Shown: positions 1 to 10,840, numbered from the stretch's first letter. The stretch: 64,000 bases of DNA from Gautieria morchelliformis (GCA_015179125.1 WHVA01000296.1:1-64000), one strand, 5' to 3'. Notes: generated by a model from the sequence alone, not told the origin. Translations and numbers: made by a program.

Positions 1-1
1 A

Positions 2-1545
2 CTCGGCAAGGCTCTCAAGAATGCAGATGAAGCATTAAATGACCCAATATGGAAGCAGTCGATGGATAAAGAGTATAATGGTCTAATCAACATGAATGTA
101 TGGGAAGTAGTCAAACCACCATCAGACGCCAATATTGTAGGTAATCGATGGGTTTTCCTCTGGAAACATGATCCTCAAGGAAATCCTATCACACCTAAAT
201 CACGGATGGTCGCCCAAGGCTTTACACAAAGCTTCGGAGTCGATTATGATGAAACCTACTCTCCTGTTGCACAACTCAGCTCCTTACGGGTCATATGCGC
301 AATTGCAGCCAGAAATGATTGGCCTATACATCAAATGGACGTAGATTATGCTTATCTCAATGCGACACTGCCTGAACCTATCTATATGAAGCAGCCGTAT
401 GGATATGAGAGTGAGAATACAGACGAGGTGCTCCTGCTCAAGAAAGCCCTATATGGGCTAAAGCAATCTGGAAGGGAATGGTATAAATGTCTAAGCAGCG
501 AATTTATGAAGCTAGGATTCACAAAATCAGCTTCTGATGCAGCTGTGTCTTATAGACGAGATGCCAGAGGCCATTCAATCATTGCAACAGCAGTTGATGA
601 CCTGACCATTACTGCTGAAAACCAATCGACTCTCGATGGAGTAAAAGATGGTCTCAAACAGGTCTTTAGTATGAAAGATCTGGGCGAGATACACTGGTTA
701 CTCAATCTTAAAATCGAGAGAGACTGGGAAAACAAGACGATATCGATTTCTCAACCTGCATACATTGAGAAAATCCTCAAGCGCTTCAATCTAGAAGACG
801 CCAAACCATGTTGTACGCCTCTGGACCCAAATCTAAAGCTATCAAAAGACCAATGCCCTCAAACTGAGCAAGGAAAGAATGCCATGGCGAAGATGCCATA
901 TAGGCAAGCAATCGGATCACTCATGTGGGCAGCAGTAGCCACTCGACCAGACATTGCATTTGCGGTGTCACTACTATCTCAATTCCTCGAAAATCCAGGT
1001 GGCACACATTGGACTGCAGTCAAACGAGTCTTTAAATATTTGAAGACTACGAAAGACTACAAGTTAACACTTGGAAAGAATCGAGAAGGACTGGTTGGTT
1101 ATGCAGATGCTGATTGGGCTTCGCAAGAGCATAGGCATTCTTATTCGGCTTATGTCTTTCAAATTGATGGAGGGACTGTATCATGGAGTTGCCAGAAGCA
1201 ATCCATTGTAGCCCTCTCATCAACTGAAGCTGAATTCATTGCCTTAACTCATGTGAGCAAAGAGGCTCTATGGATGCGCCATCTCATCTCTGAAATATTC
1301 CAACCACTGAATTCACCAGTCAAAATCTTTTAAGACAATCAGTCTGCCATTACGATTGCCTATGGAAATCAACAACATGCTAGGACGAAGCATTTCGATA
1401 TTCGTTTGTATTTCATTTGAGATACAATCGAAAATCAAGAAGTGACAATCGAATATTTGCCAACAGACCAAATGTTGGCAGATATCCTCACAAAAGGGTT
1501 ACCAAACAGGTCAAAATGCTCAACGAAAAACTCAGTATATATTAG
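2..1545 (+). pseudogene. copia-1 Pol: reverse transcriptase and RNase H (broken)
   Basis: The frame is open from base 2 (no start is expected, as this is the middle of Pol) to a TAA at 1331-1333. It shows the copia RT series: NIVGNRWVF near the start, MVAQGFTQ, HQMDVDYAYLNA, LYGLKQSGREWY and the catalytic AVDDLTI. RNase H follows with YADADWASQEH, QSIVALSSTEAEF and EALWMRHL. The TAA falls just before the conserved DNQSA motif; the frame continues after it, with a TGA at about 1420 where the family has Arg (F-I-stop-D-T-I-E), and then a frameshift after LTKGLP. RT makes cDNA from element RNA and RNase H removes the RNA. This copy cannot make full-length Pol. Family assignment is firm; activity is ruled out by the stops. 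Confidence 0.9.
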
Positions 1546-1558
1546 GTTTGAGGGGGTG

Positions 1559-2096
1559 TGTTGGGTGCATATGTGCACCAGGCTCCAAACTTAACATTTC
1601 TGTTGTTATTTCTTTCGATTTCGACCTGAAACTATGCTGACATTCATTCTATGCCTTTCACAATTTTCTTTGATTTTTTCGAGGCTGTATTACTACTCCT
1701 TTTCATGTTCTGTCCAACTGACCCTTTGTGGGTGGTTGTGAACAAGTTTCCTTTTTGAGCTGCGGCTGTTCACTAACGTGTTACGTTCTATGGGCGCTTA
1801 ATTATCCGAAGGGCGCACCATTGCCTGAAGGGCGCTTAAGTGCCGGAACTTCGTATATGCGAGTGAAACAAGCCCATGCGCAGCCTCCCTCCTCAGTGTT
1901 GACTATCACTGAGGAGGTGAGTTTAATAGTGTACTTTCATAGTATGAAACTGAAAAGCATGTAGAACATTAAATAGGTAGCATTCCTTTATATTACTCAG
2001 TGTTGACTATCACTGAGGAGAACATTAAATAGTTTATTACTCTCCTGCAAGTCCCATCGTTCATATCTGGCATATAACTTCCTACTTGCCCAAACC
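1559..2096 (+). repeat. copia-1 3' LTR (right end approximate)
   Basis: It begins TGTTGGG directly after the polypurine tract, as a copia 3' LTR should. It contains a leader-like cassette of two hairpins and an intron-like spacer, described separately. The 3' end is inferred from an imperfect inverted match (CCCAA) and could be off by tens of bases. Confidence 0.6.
1892..2032 (+). repeat. copia-1 LTR cassette: exon-like repeat, GT-AG spacer, spliced copy
   Basis: A 25-nt unit (1892-1916) contains a stem, CTCAGTG pairing with CACTGAG around the loop TTGACTAT. It is followed by a 48-nt spacer with canonical intron ends (GTGAGT at 1917, GTAG ending at 1964) and then by AACATTAAATAG (1965-1976). 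After 19 nt the 25-nt unit recurs (1996-2020) and joins directly to AACATTAAATAG (2021-2032). The second copy therefore equals the first with the GT-AG spacer removed exactly. The spacer length fits the introns elsewhere in this window. It could be a leader intron whose spliced cDNA was rebuilt into the LTR. Splicing itself is inferred. Confidence 0.8.
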
Positions 2097-2998
2097 GAGT
2101 TTCTACACGTTCCGCCGGCAGACCGCCACTCCTCGATGTGCACCGTGGGTGTGCGATCCCTCTGCCCGCACCCGTATCTCGGGCATGCTGGCGATAACCG
2201 GGGTGGGGTCCAACAGCGTACGCGATGGGTTGGCGTGCTGGACATGCAGGGTGCTTGGACACAAGTGCAGCCTCCGACGGTGGTCAGTGTTGCGTGCGGC
2301 TATACTGAGTGGGACGTCACCGCACGTGCGTATACGTTTCCGGTCACGAGTGTGCGTCATTGCCTGACTCGTGCCGCTCTCCCCTCTCTTCTCACCACTA
2401 TACCCACATGCTCTCCACACTCTCCTCCTTCCTTCCCGCCGCACTCGCTGGGACACTTGACAAGCTCGCCGACGACACGCCCACCCAGCAGGGGCTCAAG
2501 GACACCGCCAAAGCGTCTGAGGACTCTTGAACAAGAAAAAAAGCTCTCCTCAAAGGAGGCACGTCATTTTCTGCCTGCTTTCACTCGACGATCTCATGTA
2601 TCAGATTAGACCTTCCTCTTCGTCCACCCGCCCCCGCAAAGTCAAACCATCTGCTCAATCTCCAGCTCCGGCTCCAGCTCCCCGATGATGTGTCACACTG
2701 CCCATGCTCAAGCTTTACAGACATTCATTGAAAGGTTCTGTTTTCCGCAGCACGATGGGCTACACCGACGTTGATCTAAAACAAACACCCGAGGGCACTG
2801 ATGCCAAATCTTTTGAGCTGGCAGCTCTTCATGATGTTACTTCGAGTATACAGACCTTCTCGCTTCTCAAGGTCTAGTAACTCACGCCGTGAAGTATTGA
2901 GAGTACACTCCACTCATTCATCAATACTGCATGCGCTAAATCCATTGTATTGACTCATGTTCTACCGATCCTCATAATGATGCATGCCTATCTCCCAC
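2097..2998. other. no recognisable gene
   Basis: This GC-richer stretch has short open frames but nothing I can assign. Two small frames look faintly protein-like: one ending at 2530 (starting MLSTLSSFLPAALAG) and one at about 2704-2877 (starting MLKLYRHSLKGSVF). Neither has a recognised motif, and both may be remnants of captured exons. Confidence 0.4.
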
Positions 2999-4772
2999 CT
3001 ATTCCCTGACAAAATTCCTAATAGCTTTTCTGACAGCCCGTGTGATAAAATTGGCATCTCCCCATGATAATCCAATGTTTGCCATGATAGTGTCTACCGC
3101 TATGTCCTTTAGTTGGTTTAGAAAATAAACCTGGTTCATTTGAAATTTTTCTTTGATAGAATCGATGTTTCGGCCTCTGGCTTCGGGCCAGGTACGAACC
3201 TCCTCAAGAAATTCATTCATGCTAGGAAAATCAATGCCCCCAGGTGTTGCAGGAATGGGCTCACTCTTTCCAGAATTGGGTGGAGTGGCAAGATGAACCG
3301 GACGGATGTTTTGACCAAACGCTTGATAGTCATATGGTGGGAAGAAGCCAGGAAAATGCATGATAGGAAAAGAGCCTTGAACACCCAGTGTGGCATGACC
3401 GGGTATGTTCTGCATCGGAGTCTCTTCGAACTTTTCTTTGGGCATCGAGTTTTCTTCTTTATGGTAATGGAAGTCTCTGAAATGTGAATTGTTTGGTGGA
3501 TTTTTCCGAGTGAAACCATGCATCTCAGAAGCCTATTTGTGTATTATTAGCAGTGAGTAACATGGCTACAGTGTATGGACATACCAAAGCCGCCACCCAG
3601 GATTGAAGTTGATTCCAGGACAAATGTGCATGCTCTCCGTTCTTAGTTAGCTTGCAAACTTTCGAAATGCAAGTGCTCTTGCTGCAGTTAGAGTATTCGG
3701 CCTTCAATGCCTCCATGTAATCCTTTTCCCGTTTTGTCAATTGGCCACCCTCTTTGATGTCAGACCCTGAGTCGGCATCAGAATCAGCATTCAAATCTTG
3801 GATCCAAGCTTCTCTCTTCTTTCTGCCCCTGCCACCTGTATTTACCACGGTATTTCCTTTTTTGCCAGAAAGTGTGTGCCAAAGTGATGCCATGTACTAA
3901 AATACTACAATATCAGATACGGCTGCCATGACGATCCATATGCACACTTACATCTTCATCCAGGATGATCTCTACTTCTACCCCACTCGCATCACCCTTT
4001 TTCTTCTTTTTCTGAGCATTTGTCACATCATCCTTGAGAGTCGCCCAGTCATCTTCCTTGGCAAGCTTTGAGAGGGTAAGCTAGCTGGGTCATTTTTTTC
4101 ATACTTTTATAGCACCCAATGGCTTTGAAAATTTGCTCCTCCACGTCATCGAAACGCACACTAGCTGGGATTTTGACACCTTCAGTGAATCCTTCTGCTT
4201 CAGTACAATCCGTAACACGCAAGACAATTTCTAGATAAAACATGAGCATATATATAATAAAAATATTAAAATACATACTAGGCTCATCCTTTACCTGTTT
4301 GTGAATGAAATCTACTGGCTCCTCAGATTCTGAGCCGCCCAATAGCTCATTGGACTCGGCCTCGGATATGGTTTCTGGTCGAAACTCCTCTTGATCCAAG
4401 GCTGGTTCCATCATGTCAGCGAATTGGACCTTTTTGCTGCCTGACGCTTCGGTCGAGAAGTGCCGGTTTCATCAGCTGGCAGATCATTTTGTCAGTTCTT
4501 GATGAAATTCCATTATTAGGATACTGACCAGGTAATATTCTTTCCAGTGATTCATTGACCGCATTATCTCTGGTTAACTTAGAAGCCTTCCTTTTGTTCT
4601 TACCATTCCCCATCATTGCAGCGGCACAGCAAGTCAAATCGGATAACGCCAACTCAGGCCTTTTTACATGTGAGTACTTCATGCTCACTTGTTCCTCTCT
4701 GCTCTGACACATATCTTCGCACACCTGCAGACACAGTGGAGGAAATTTTTTCTTCTTTGAATCTTCATTCAT
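2999..4772 (-). CDS. multi-exon protein of unknown function, Ser/Asp-rich with helical C-terminus
   Basis: Reading from 4772 down to 2999, at least five coding blocks on the minus strand are separated by short introns (for example GTATGT...CTAG at about 4280-4230 and a GTCAGT donor near 4528). The protein has a basic N-terminus, an acidic block, a KKKKKGDASG run, a Lys/Arg and Asp/Ser-rich middle (GRGRKKREAW, LNADSDADSGSD) and a C-terminal helical domain containing SWGDANFITRAVRKAIRNF. I recall similar architecture (a kinase-free charged region plus a short helical tail) in Agaricomycete proteins of unknown function, some linked to transposons. The join near 4060 needs a frameshift or another intron, so the gene may be damaged. 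No catalytic motif is visible, and I do not assign a function. Confidence 0.5.
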
Positions 4773-5186
4773 GGTTCTGACTGGATCTGCACTTTGTTGC
4801 GTTGTGCCCTCCAGAGTGCTCGCCGCAGGCTGTTTTCTATCTTTTTTAAAATAGCAAGTCCTGTGCAGAATAATGGAAGCCCTCTATGCGAGTCAGAGTT
4901 TTGGACTCAATTACCCAGCTTAGGTTTATTGTCAATTCCTGGCCCAAAGCTAAGGTGCGCATTCTTTACGATATGACGCGCGTTTATTCTCATCACCAGC
5001 AATCAATTATGATTTTAGATCTCACCTATACCTGCCTGTTTGCCCGCATTATCATCACCAAGATCATCTTGGACACCGCCCGGAAGCGGCTGTGCATGAT
5101 CTATGGGTTCGAGATGATGCGGCACTCCAACTCGGTCAAGAAGCACGTGGGCACTGACGTACAATACGCGCGCGCTGTGGACGGCC

Positions 5187-6051
5187 TTGGACGTGCTCGC
5201 CATGGAGGCCATCAAGCGGACTCTCCCGGAGTCTGTTGTTGTTGGTGTTGAAGTACGCAGAATTTGCTCGCTTTTGCCACGTCGCATGATTGCTTTGGCT
5301 TATCTCTGTCGTCATATGCACCATTGTCAGCACTATTGGGACTTTGCGCAGGAAGTCGCAGCAAAGCCAACAAATCGGGACGTCTCGGAGCCCAGTCACA
5401 TTGCGGCGTTGCGCACGGCGCATCCTTCTTACTTCGATGTGACAGACAGCGTTGCATCGCCATGTCTTTACCTCCTAGACCGTAGGCACCCCACGCTAGA
5501 TGGTCCTGTGTTAGTTCAGGTTGCTGATGATGCTATTTGCTTGCAGGCCATGGTGCAAGCACTGTAGCCTAATGTCGACATTATGCAGCACTTTTATGGC
5601 CCGCAGAACACCAGAACACCGTGATCCCGTTGTGTGAAGAGAGCGCGTGGATATTCTCCACGCTTTTCACCACCCTGGCAGCCAACGGCAAATGGGTCGT
5701 GCATGTTCTTGAAGTCGGTTGCGGCACTGGCATGCTCACGCAGGACCTCGTTGACATCCTGCCCGAGTTCCCAAGCCCCGTCACCGAGTATGTCACCACA
5801 GATATCTCGCTCGGGCTGGCCATGCAGGCCGCACAGTGCTTTTCGCATCCGTACATGCATGCCGCCACATACGATTTCAAAGACACTCAAGGAGCAGGGG
5901 ATCTCTCTGTGCCCCTTCCATGTCGTGGTGGCACGGCAAGTCTTGCATGTGACCACCACTCTCGCCCACAGGATGAGCTCCATCTCGGATCTGCTCATCC
6001 CCGGCGCCTCCACCCGGTGTCTTAGACATGGAAGTAGTTAAGGGGTTCAAT
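5187..6051 (+). pseudogene. polyketide synthase relic: C-methyltransferase region
   Basis: Three reading frames together give a degenerate piece of a fungal highly reducing type I polyketide synthase. After a linker-like stretch (5187-5567) the S-adenosylmethionine-binding motif VLEVGCGTGMLT appears at about 5708-5743, followed by EYVTTDISLGLA. After a frameshift at about 5885 comes FHVVVARQVLHVTTTLAHRM and SSISDLLIPG (to about 6010). In intact enzymes this domain adds a methyl group to the growing chain. The upstream KS, AT and DH and the downstream ER, KR and ACP domains are absent. A stop at 5565-5567 and frameshifts show it is dead. Any SAM methyltransferase could give the first motif; the later VLHVT and SSISDLLIPG blocks favour PKS. 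Confidence 0.6.
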
Positions 6052-6468
6052 ATCTTCAACTTCACGATCATATTCAATCAGTCAGTCCCGGCGCGCACTG
6101 CCTCGCCTCAGCCGCCTCCAGCCATCAGCCATGCTTACGCACGTGTTTTTTTTTTTTGTTAGATACGGGAACCCGGCGCGCTGGGGAGTACTAAATCGTG
6201 TACGACTACTGGCTGCTGTTCGAGCTCATGTTCTGCTACCTCTTCATCGTGGAGACACGGAAGCACACGCTCGAGGAGACGTCTGTGTACGTTCCCCTCC
6301 CCCGGCCCATGATGCCTCCTACGTCACCCACGGTGACCGTGTTCGCTTGTGCGCAGGATCTTCGATGGGGAGGGCGTGGTTCAGCAAGGCGGCGGCGGTC
6401 GCGGGGCTCAGGGACGCGCACGAGAGTCAGCTCAACGAGAAGGTGTCAGGGGGTGGGCCGCGATGTAG
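6020..6468 (+). pseudogene. MFS sugar (hexose/lactose-type) transporter, C-terminal relic
   Basis: The last membrane segments of a fungal sugar permease can be read in three exons. Exon 1 (to 6080) gives FNIFNFTIIFNQ. An intron with GTCAGT donor and TTAG acceptor (6081-6162) restores FNQYGNPA. Exon 2 holds VYDYWLLFELMFCYLF and the hallmark ETRKHTLEET (the family PETKG/ETKNLTLEE motif). Intron 2 (6287-6356) joins to IFDGEGVVQQ. One frameshift lies at about 6190 and another after VVQQ, where the alternative frame gives AAVAGLRDAHESQLNEKVSG, a typical transporter tail. Intact proteins move sugars with protons across the plasma membrane. Only about the last 100 of roughly 530 residues remain, fused to the PKS relic. 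Confidence 0.65.
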
Positions 6469-6809
6469 TCAGTCCGCTGACGTCCCGGGATCTATACATA
6501 TTTTTTTCACTTTGTGGTAATAGTGGGTCTTAACATTAGTACCAAGTAGCAATCAAGCTTGTATTGAAAGTACAACAAGCCAAACTTGACAATGTTGCCA
6601 CCCCTCCGCGCCAAAATGCAAAATATAAAAACTTGGTTTTGCTTGGATTTCATACTTCTGTGCCCTAGCTATGGTCAACTTATGTTCAGGTACAAAATCT
6701 CATGGCAATCCGAGCAGAAACTGGCAAGAAATCCTTGTTCAAGTCTTGCGCGCTCAAATGGAGGCAAACCTGACGTGCGCCTTGCATACTGCAAACAGGT
6801 GTAATGAAC
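6469..6809. other. no recognisable gene
   Basis: AT-rich sequence with only short frames. Nothing recognised. Confidence 0.4.
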
Positions 6810-6998
6810 TTTTGAGTTTTTCTCAGAATTTGTTGAGCAAGAAAATTGTAAAAAAGTTTAAAGTTTTTTCCATGGTTTTTTTATGTGTCTTTATAAGTTT
6901 CTTTGTGAAAACACAAAGAAACCCATAAAAAACCCTGCAAAAAACTTTGAATTTTTTTACAAGTTTCTTGCTCAGCAAATTCTGATAAAAACTCAAAA
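6810..6998. repeat. foldback (inverted-repeat) element
   Basis: The two halves are near-complementary around position 6904. The left arm begins TTTTGAGTTTTTCTCAGAAT and the right arm ends with its complement (AAACTCAAAA). Inner arms carry CACAAAGAAAC pairing with GTTTCTTTGTG. Arms are about 90 nt with a very short loop. It could be a small foldback MITE or the centre of a larger one; no target duplication was identified. Confidence 0.7.
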
Positions 6999-7089
6999 TT
7001 TTATTATAGTTTTTTACATAAAAAACACTAAAAATATTTGGAAAATCTTTACAGTTTTTTGAACAGTTTTTAAGACCAGAAAACCTTTC

Positions 7090-8754
7090 TATGCCTGCAG
7101 TGGTAATCATTGATTCCGATCATGATGACATTGAACTCGAGGGGGACCATATGGAGTATGCGATGGTAGCAGCACAGAGTGTGGGAAATTACCCCAAGAA
7201 CATTGAGGAAGCACGAAAACTCGACAATTGGCTGGAATGGGACACATCAATAAATAAAAGGTGCTAAAGCAGCATGAAGAAGTTGGTAGCTAGGAAATGG
7301 TAGAGTCACCTAAAGATGCGAACATAGTTGGAAGCTGGATTGTGCTCCACTACAAGCATGACGTGAGCGGCAGTCTAGTCAGTTGCAAAATCAGGGTTGT
7401 TGCCCAGGGTTTCACACAAGTTGAGGGCATAGATTATAATGAGAGCTTTGCGCTGACAGCAAAGCTCTCAGCAATCCACATCATCATGGCTCTGGCAGTC
7501 AGAAATGACTGGGAGTTAGAGCAGACGGATGTGGACGGTGCCTACCTCAATGCACAGCTAAAAGAGACTATCTATATGCACCAGCCCAGAGGATATGAGG
7601 TTCAAGGCAAAGAGGCTCATGTTTGCCTCCTAAAACGAGCGATCTATGGACTGAGACAGTCCAGACACGAGTGGTATCACCACATGTGCGCAATCATGTT
7701 CAAACTCTGTTTTAGGAGATGCCGGGTTGAACACGCCATATTCTTCAACCATGAGGACAAGAATATATTGCTTGTCGCCACAGATGTTGATGGTATGACT
7801 ATGGCTGGAAGTGTGAAAGAAGTTATCTACAAGTTCAAGTCTGAACTTAGCGAGGAGGTCAAAATCAAGGATCTAGGTGAGCTACACTGGATGCTAGGCA
7901 TCGAAGTCACAAGAGACAGGCAAGCTTCAACGGTATCCTTCTCTCAGCATGCGTATATTACAAAGATACTAGAGAGGTTTAGGCTACAAAATGCAAAGGG
8001 CCTGTCAACTCCACTTGACCCACATCACACATTGAGCCTAGCACAGTGCCCTGTCACACCGCACCACTACGAAGCCATCCAGGGAGTCCCATACTGCAAG
8101 GCCAGACATCATCTTTGCTGTCACCTTTCTGGTGCAGTTCATGCAGAATATGGGATGGCCTCATTGGGAAGAGGTGAAGCGTGTCTTTCATTACCTGAAA
8201 GGAACAATCAACCACAGAAGTTAGTTATCGGTGTCAAGAGTCCTTGGACATTGGTGAATCCATGAAACAAGAACACACCAGAATTTAAGGGTTTTTGGAT
8301 GCTGATGGACCTTCACAGCACCATCATTATTTGATTTCCGGCTATGTGTTCACCATAGATGGATGTGGCATTTCCTGGAGCTCAAAGAAGCAATCCATCA
8401 TCATGTTATCCACAACTGAAGCAGAATACATTGCTGTTAATAATGCAGCAAAAGAAGTGTTATGGATTCGCATGCTCATCGTGGAAATTACTCATCCTCT
8501 CATGCACCCAGTCTCGGTATATTGCGATAATCAATCAGTGATATCAGTCTTGAATAATGACCAGTTCAAAGCATGCACTAAACATATAGATGTCTGATAC
8601 CACTCCATTCACGCTGTGGCAAAGTGCGGCCTGATATCCATTTACTACTGTCATACTGCTGACATGCCAGCGGACATGCTCACAAAGGCTCTGGCGGCTC
8701 CACAGCTCACTTACCTTCAGATTTCCATTGGAGTGTGTTCAGATTAAGGGGGAG
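7090..8754 (+). pseudogene. copia-2 Pol relic: reverse transcriptase and RNase H
   Basis: A second, distinct Ty1/copia Pol. A short upstream frame (MPAVVIIDSDHDDIELEG at about 7091) leads, past a TAG at 7291-7293, into RT from 7297: VESPKDANIVGS, VVAQGFTQVEGI, EQTDVDGAYLNAQL, AIYGLRQSRHEWY. The catalytic YVDD position reads TDVDG, so the second Asp is lost. At about 8090 the frame shifts (ARPDIIFAV lies in another frame), and RNase H continues from about 8295 with SGYVFTIDG, QSIIMLSTTEAEY, VYCDNQSVISV and PADMLTKAL. A polypurine tract (AAGGGGGAG) precedes the LTR at 8755. Sequence differs widely from copia-1, so these are different families. No gag, protease or integrase remains. Confidence 0.85.
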
Positions 8755-8990
8755 TGTTAGTGTTAATAAGCAGAGAACACACGGACCATACAGATATTAG
8801 AAAAGCCTCACTAGAATACCGTTACACCTCAGTGAAACTACCATTCACTGAGGTGAGCATTATCCTCCATTCATAGACAGATTACTTACCATTAGTCTCT
8901 TTGTAGTAATCTTGTCTATAGGTACTTATACTATACACAGTGAAACTACCGTTCACTGAGTAATCTGGCTATAGCTGCACAAGTTATTTT
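8755..8990 (+). repeat. copia-2 3' LTR (right end unknown)
   Basis: It starts TGTTAGTGTTAATAAG directly after the polypurine tract. It contains the same type of hairpin and intron-like cassette as copia-1. I could not find the matching CTAACA-type end, so the LTR may be truncated or extend further right. Confidence 0.55.
8827..8974 (+). repeat. copia-2 LTR cassette: hairpin, GT-AG spacer, spliced copy
   Basis: A 10-bp stem (CCTCAGTGAA with TTCACTGAGG, 8827-8853) is followed by a 54-nt spacer, GTGAGC at 8853 to TTTGTAG ending at 8906, and then TAATCTTGTCTATAG (8907-8921). The hairpin recurs at 8938-8960 with one base changed in the loop and joins directly to TAATCTGGCTATAG (8961-8974). The second copy is again the spliced form of the first, with two small differences. 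Loop and spacer sequences are unrelated to those of copia-1; only the stem and layout are shared. Confidence 0.8.
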
Positions 8991-9313
8991 CATGGAATAG
9001 GGTTGCCATTCGTGTGGGTGGGCCCTGCTTGGTGGCTGCTCTCTCTCAGGTCTGCGTCGTAATCACTGATGTATTAGGCATCTGCTAGGTATAGTACACA
9101 GTGTGTAATATTAGGTGGGAGTCCGTGTGCTCTGTCAGGGTGCCCTATGTGCTCTAGTGGATCGGTCGCCAGGGTGAATCAGTGTGATTGTTCCGGGCGC
9201 TTGCTGTAGCTGCTGTGCTTTCTGCGTGGCACATCCCCATATTGTATCAGGATGCCCCCTCTATCATTCAGGCCATCTCGAAGAGTTGCTCTATTGAGCT
9301 GCTCTCAGTGTTG
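8991..9313. other. no recognisable gene
   Basis: Sequence between the copia-2 LTR and the start of gypsy A. No gene or repeat boundary recognised; it may include the rest of the copia-2 LTR. Confidence 0.35.
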
Positions 9314-10840
9314 TGTCATGACCGGTTTATTTCTCCTACCGCGCTACCTCTATGTTCCCCCTCGTCACTCCCTAGGAGGATATTCATAATGGTTATGTAT
9401 AGTAGTAGTATTTATAAGGAGAATAATAGATGTTATTAGATGATTCTGTATATATTTAAACATCTCGAAGATATATATACATATGAGAGAGTATTAGACT
9501 ACAACATAGAGTAACAGATACTTGGAGAGATACTTGTAACAGATATGAGTAGGAGTATTAGTATGACTAGTTATAATGAGAGAGTATTAGACTACCATAT
9601 GGAGTAATAGTAGTTGTGTAGATATTTGTAATATATATGAATAGTTATAATGATATAGTGTATATTAAAAGTGGGTAGAAAAAATAAGAAGAGACATAAA
9701 AATTGGCAGAGGCATTCTCGTCGGCAGAGCCGCCGCTTGGGGAGGGACAAAATAAAAATTATTTATAGCCCAACAATAAGATTGGCATATACTTTCGTCC
9801 TCTTCTTTTCTATAATTTGAGAACAAAATGGGTGAAGCTACAGGTAATAAAAAGTTGTGAGCATCCGCCCTAGCATCTTTGCCAGAGTTCGCCGCACTCA
9901 CTGACCCTCCCCCTCCACATCCACTCTACTCGCTGTTCACACCATTCTCCAAACCACTATTCGCTCCTTGCGCATTTCACCAGCAGGCACGCCATCAAAT
10001 ATGGTCGATACCAGTCATCCAGCATGATGGTTCATCATTAACCCCATCATCTTCTTAATCCAACCCCATTGGGCGTTCGTATGGCCAAAGTGTGTTCGCA
10101 GGACGTCCCTTCCATTGGTCGTGCGGGATCAACCCAGTAAATGCAGAGTCCGTGCAGGGTAGCATGTATGCGGGTCCCAAGACATGGTTTTGTCCATAAG
10201 TGCCTTCGCCCCCTTTACTCTCCGTCGTTTCATGTTCGCATTCTCCCCTCACTCTATTGTAAGTTTATTCTATCTACTTAGTATCATGACTGCGCACCCC
10301 TATCCATCCCTAACTCACGACGGCCTCTTTCCTATTCGCTAATACCTTGCGAACATTCAATATAAGTAGTTTACATTCTCATGTATATTCCCTAGTTCAA
10401 TTATCATACGTCGTTCGTCTTGTGCAAATTCGACCTCGCTGTGGTCATCATCTTAAGCCTTCTCTTGGAGATTTCCATCTTCGACTAGAGGACTTATGCG
10501 CCACTGGTGAGTTCTCATACTTCATCTTCGTTACCTTAGCCTTCGAACCATTTTCTGTGCTGTTGGTGAAGGGCTCCGAAGGAGCACCTTCGCCAGCGAA
10601 GGGAGTGTCGCTACTTAGACAGCCCTTCCGTGACACCTTGCACATTGAATCGTCAAGCGTCACGGGCCATTTCGCTATGACTGTAGACAGGGTGAGCCCC
10701 GTTCGGGCAACCCTCTTACCTTGTGAACATTCATTGGTTCATCTATTCGCCGAACGGCATACTTATTCGCACAAGTTATTCGGGCATTCGCTGGGTTCAC
10801 TAATACACAATATTAACGCCTAAAAACCAATATTGACAGT
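9314..10840 (+). repeat. gypsy A 5' LTR, interrupted by MITE
   Basis: It starts TGTCATGACCGG, identical to the 3' LTR start at 22908, and matches that LTR to 10314, where the 3' copy is cut off. The likely end is AATATTGACA at 10840, giving a TGTCA/TGACA inverted terminus. Without the 495-bp MITE and its duplicated CTA the LTR is about 1.03 kb. The sequence after it (GTATAATTGAAC) is not an obvious tRNA primer site. Confidence 0.7.
9375..9869 (+). mobile_element. 495-bp MITE, copy 1
   Basis: An AT-rich 495-bp insertion interrupts the gypsy A LTR. It begins GGAGGATATTCATAA and ends as the complement of GGCGGATGCTCACAA, imperfect 15-bp terminal inverted repeats with 11 matches. The host trinucleotide CTA is duplicated (9372-9374 and 9870-9872); the uninterrupted 3' LTR has CCCTAGCATC at this site. 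An inverted copy of exactly the same length lies at 26389-26883. Size, termini and 3-bp duplication suggest a non-autonomous PIF/Harbinger-type element; the superfamily is inferred. Confidence 0.8.

Larger units (their letters stand above)
1..2096 (+). mobile_element. Ty1/copia element 1, 3' half with 3' LTR
   Basis: The window opens inside a Ty1/copia retrotransposon. Visible parts are the reverse transcriptase and RNase H region, a polypurine tract (TTTGAGGGGGTG at about 1547-1558) and a 3' LTR that starts TGTTGGG at 1559. The gag, protease, integrase and 5' LTR lie outside the window or are lost. The right LTR end is uncertain; I place it near CCCAA at about 2096 because this mirrors the TGTTGGG start. 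No target duplication can be checked because the left end is missing. Confidence 0.85.

Noticed and set aside
1977..1998. A second mini-intron (GTAG...CTCAG) between the two units of the copia-1 cassette
   Set aside because: At about 24 nt it is too short for a spliceosomal intron of the type seen in this window.
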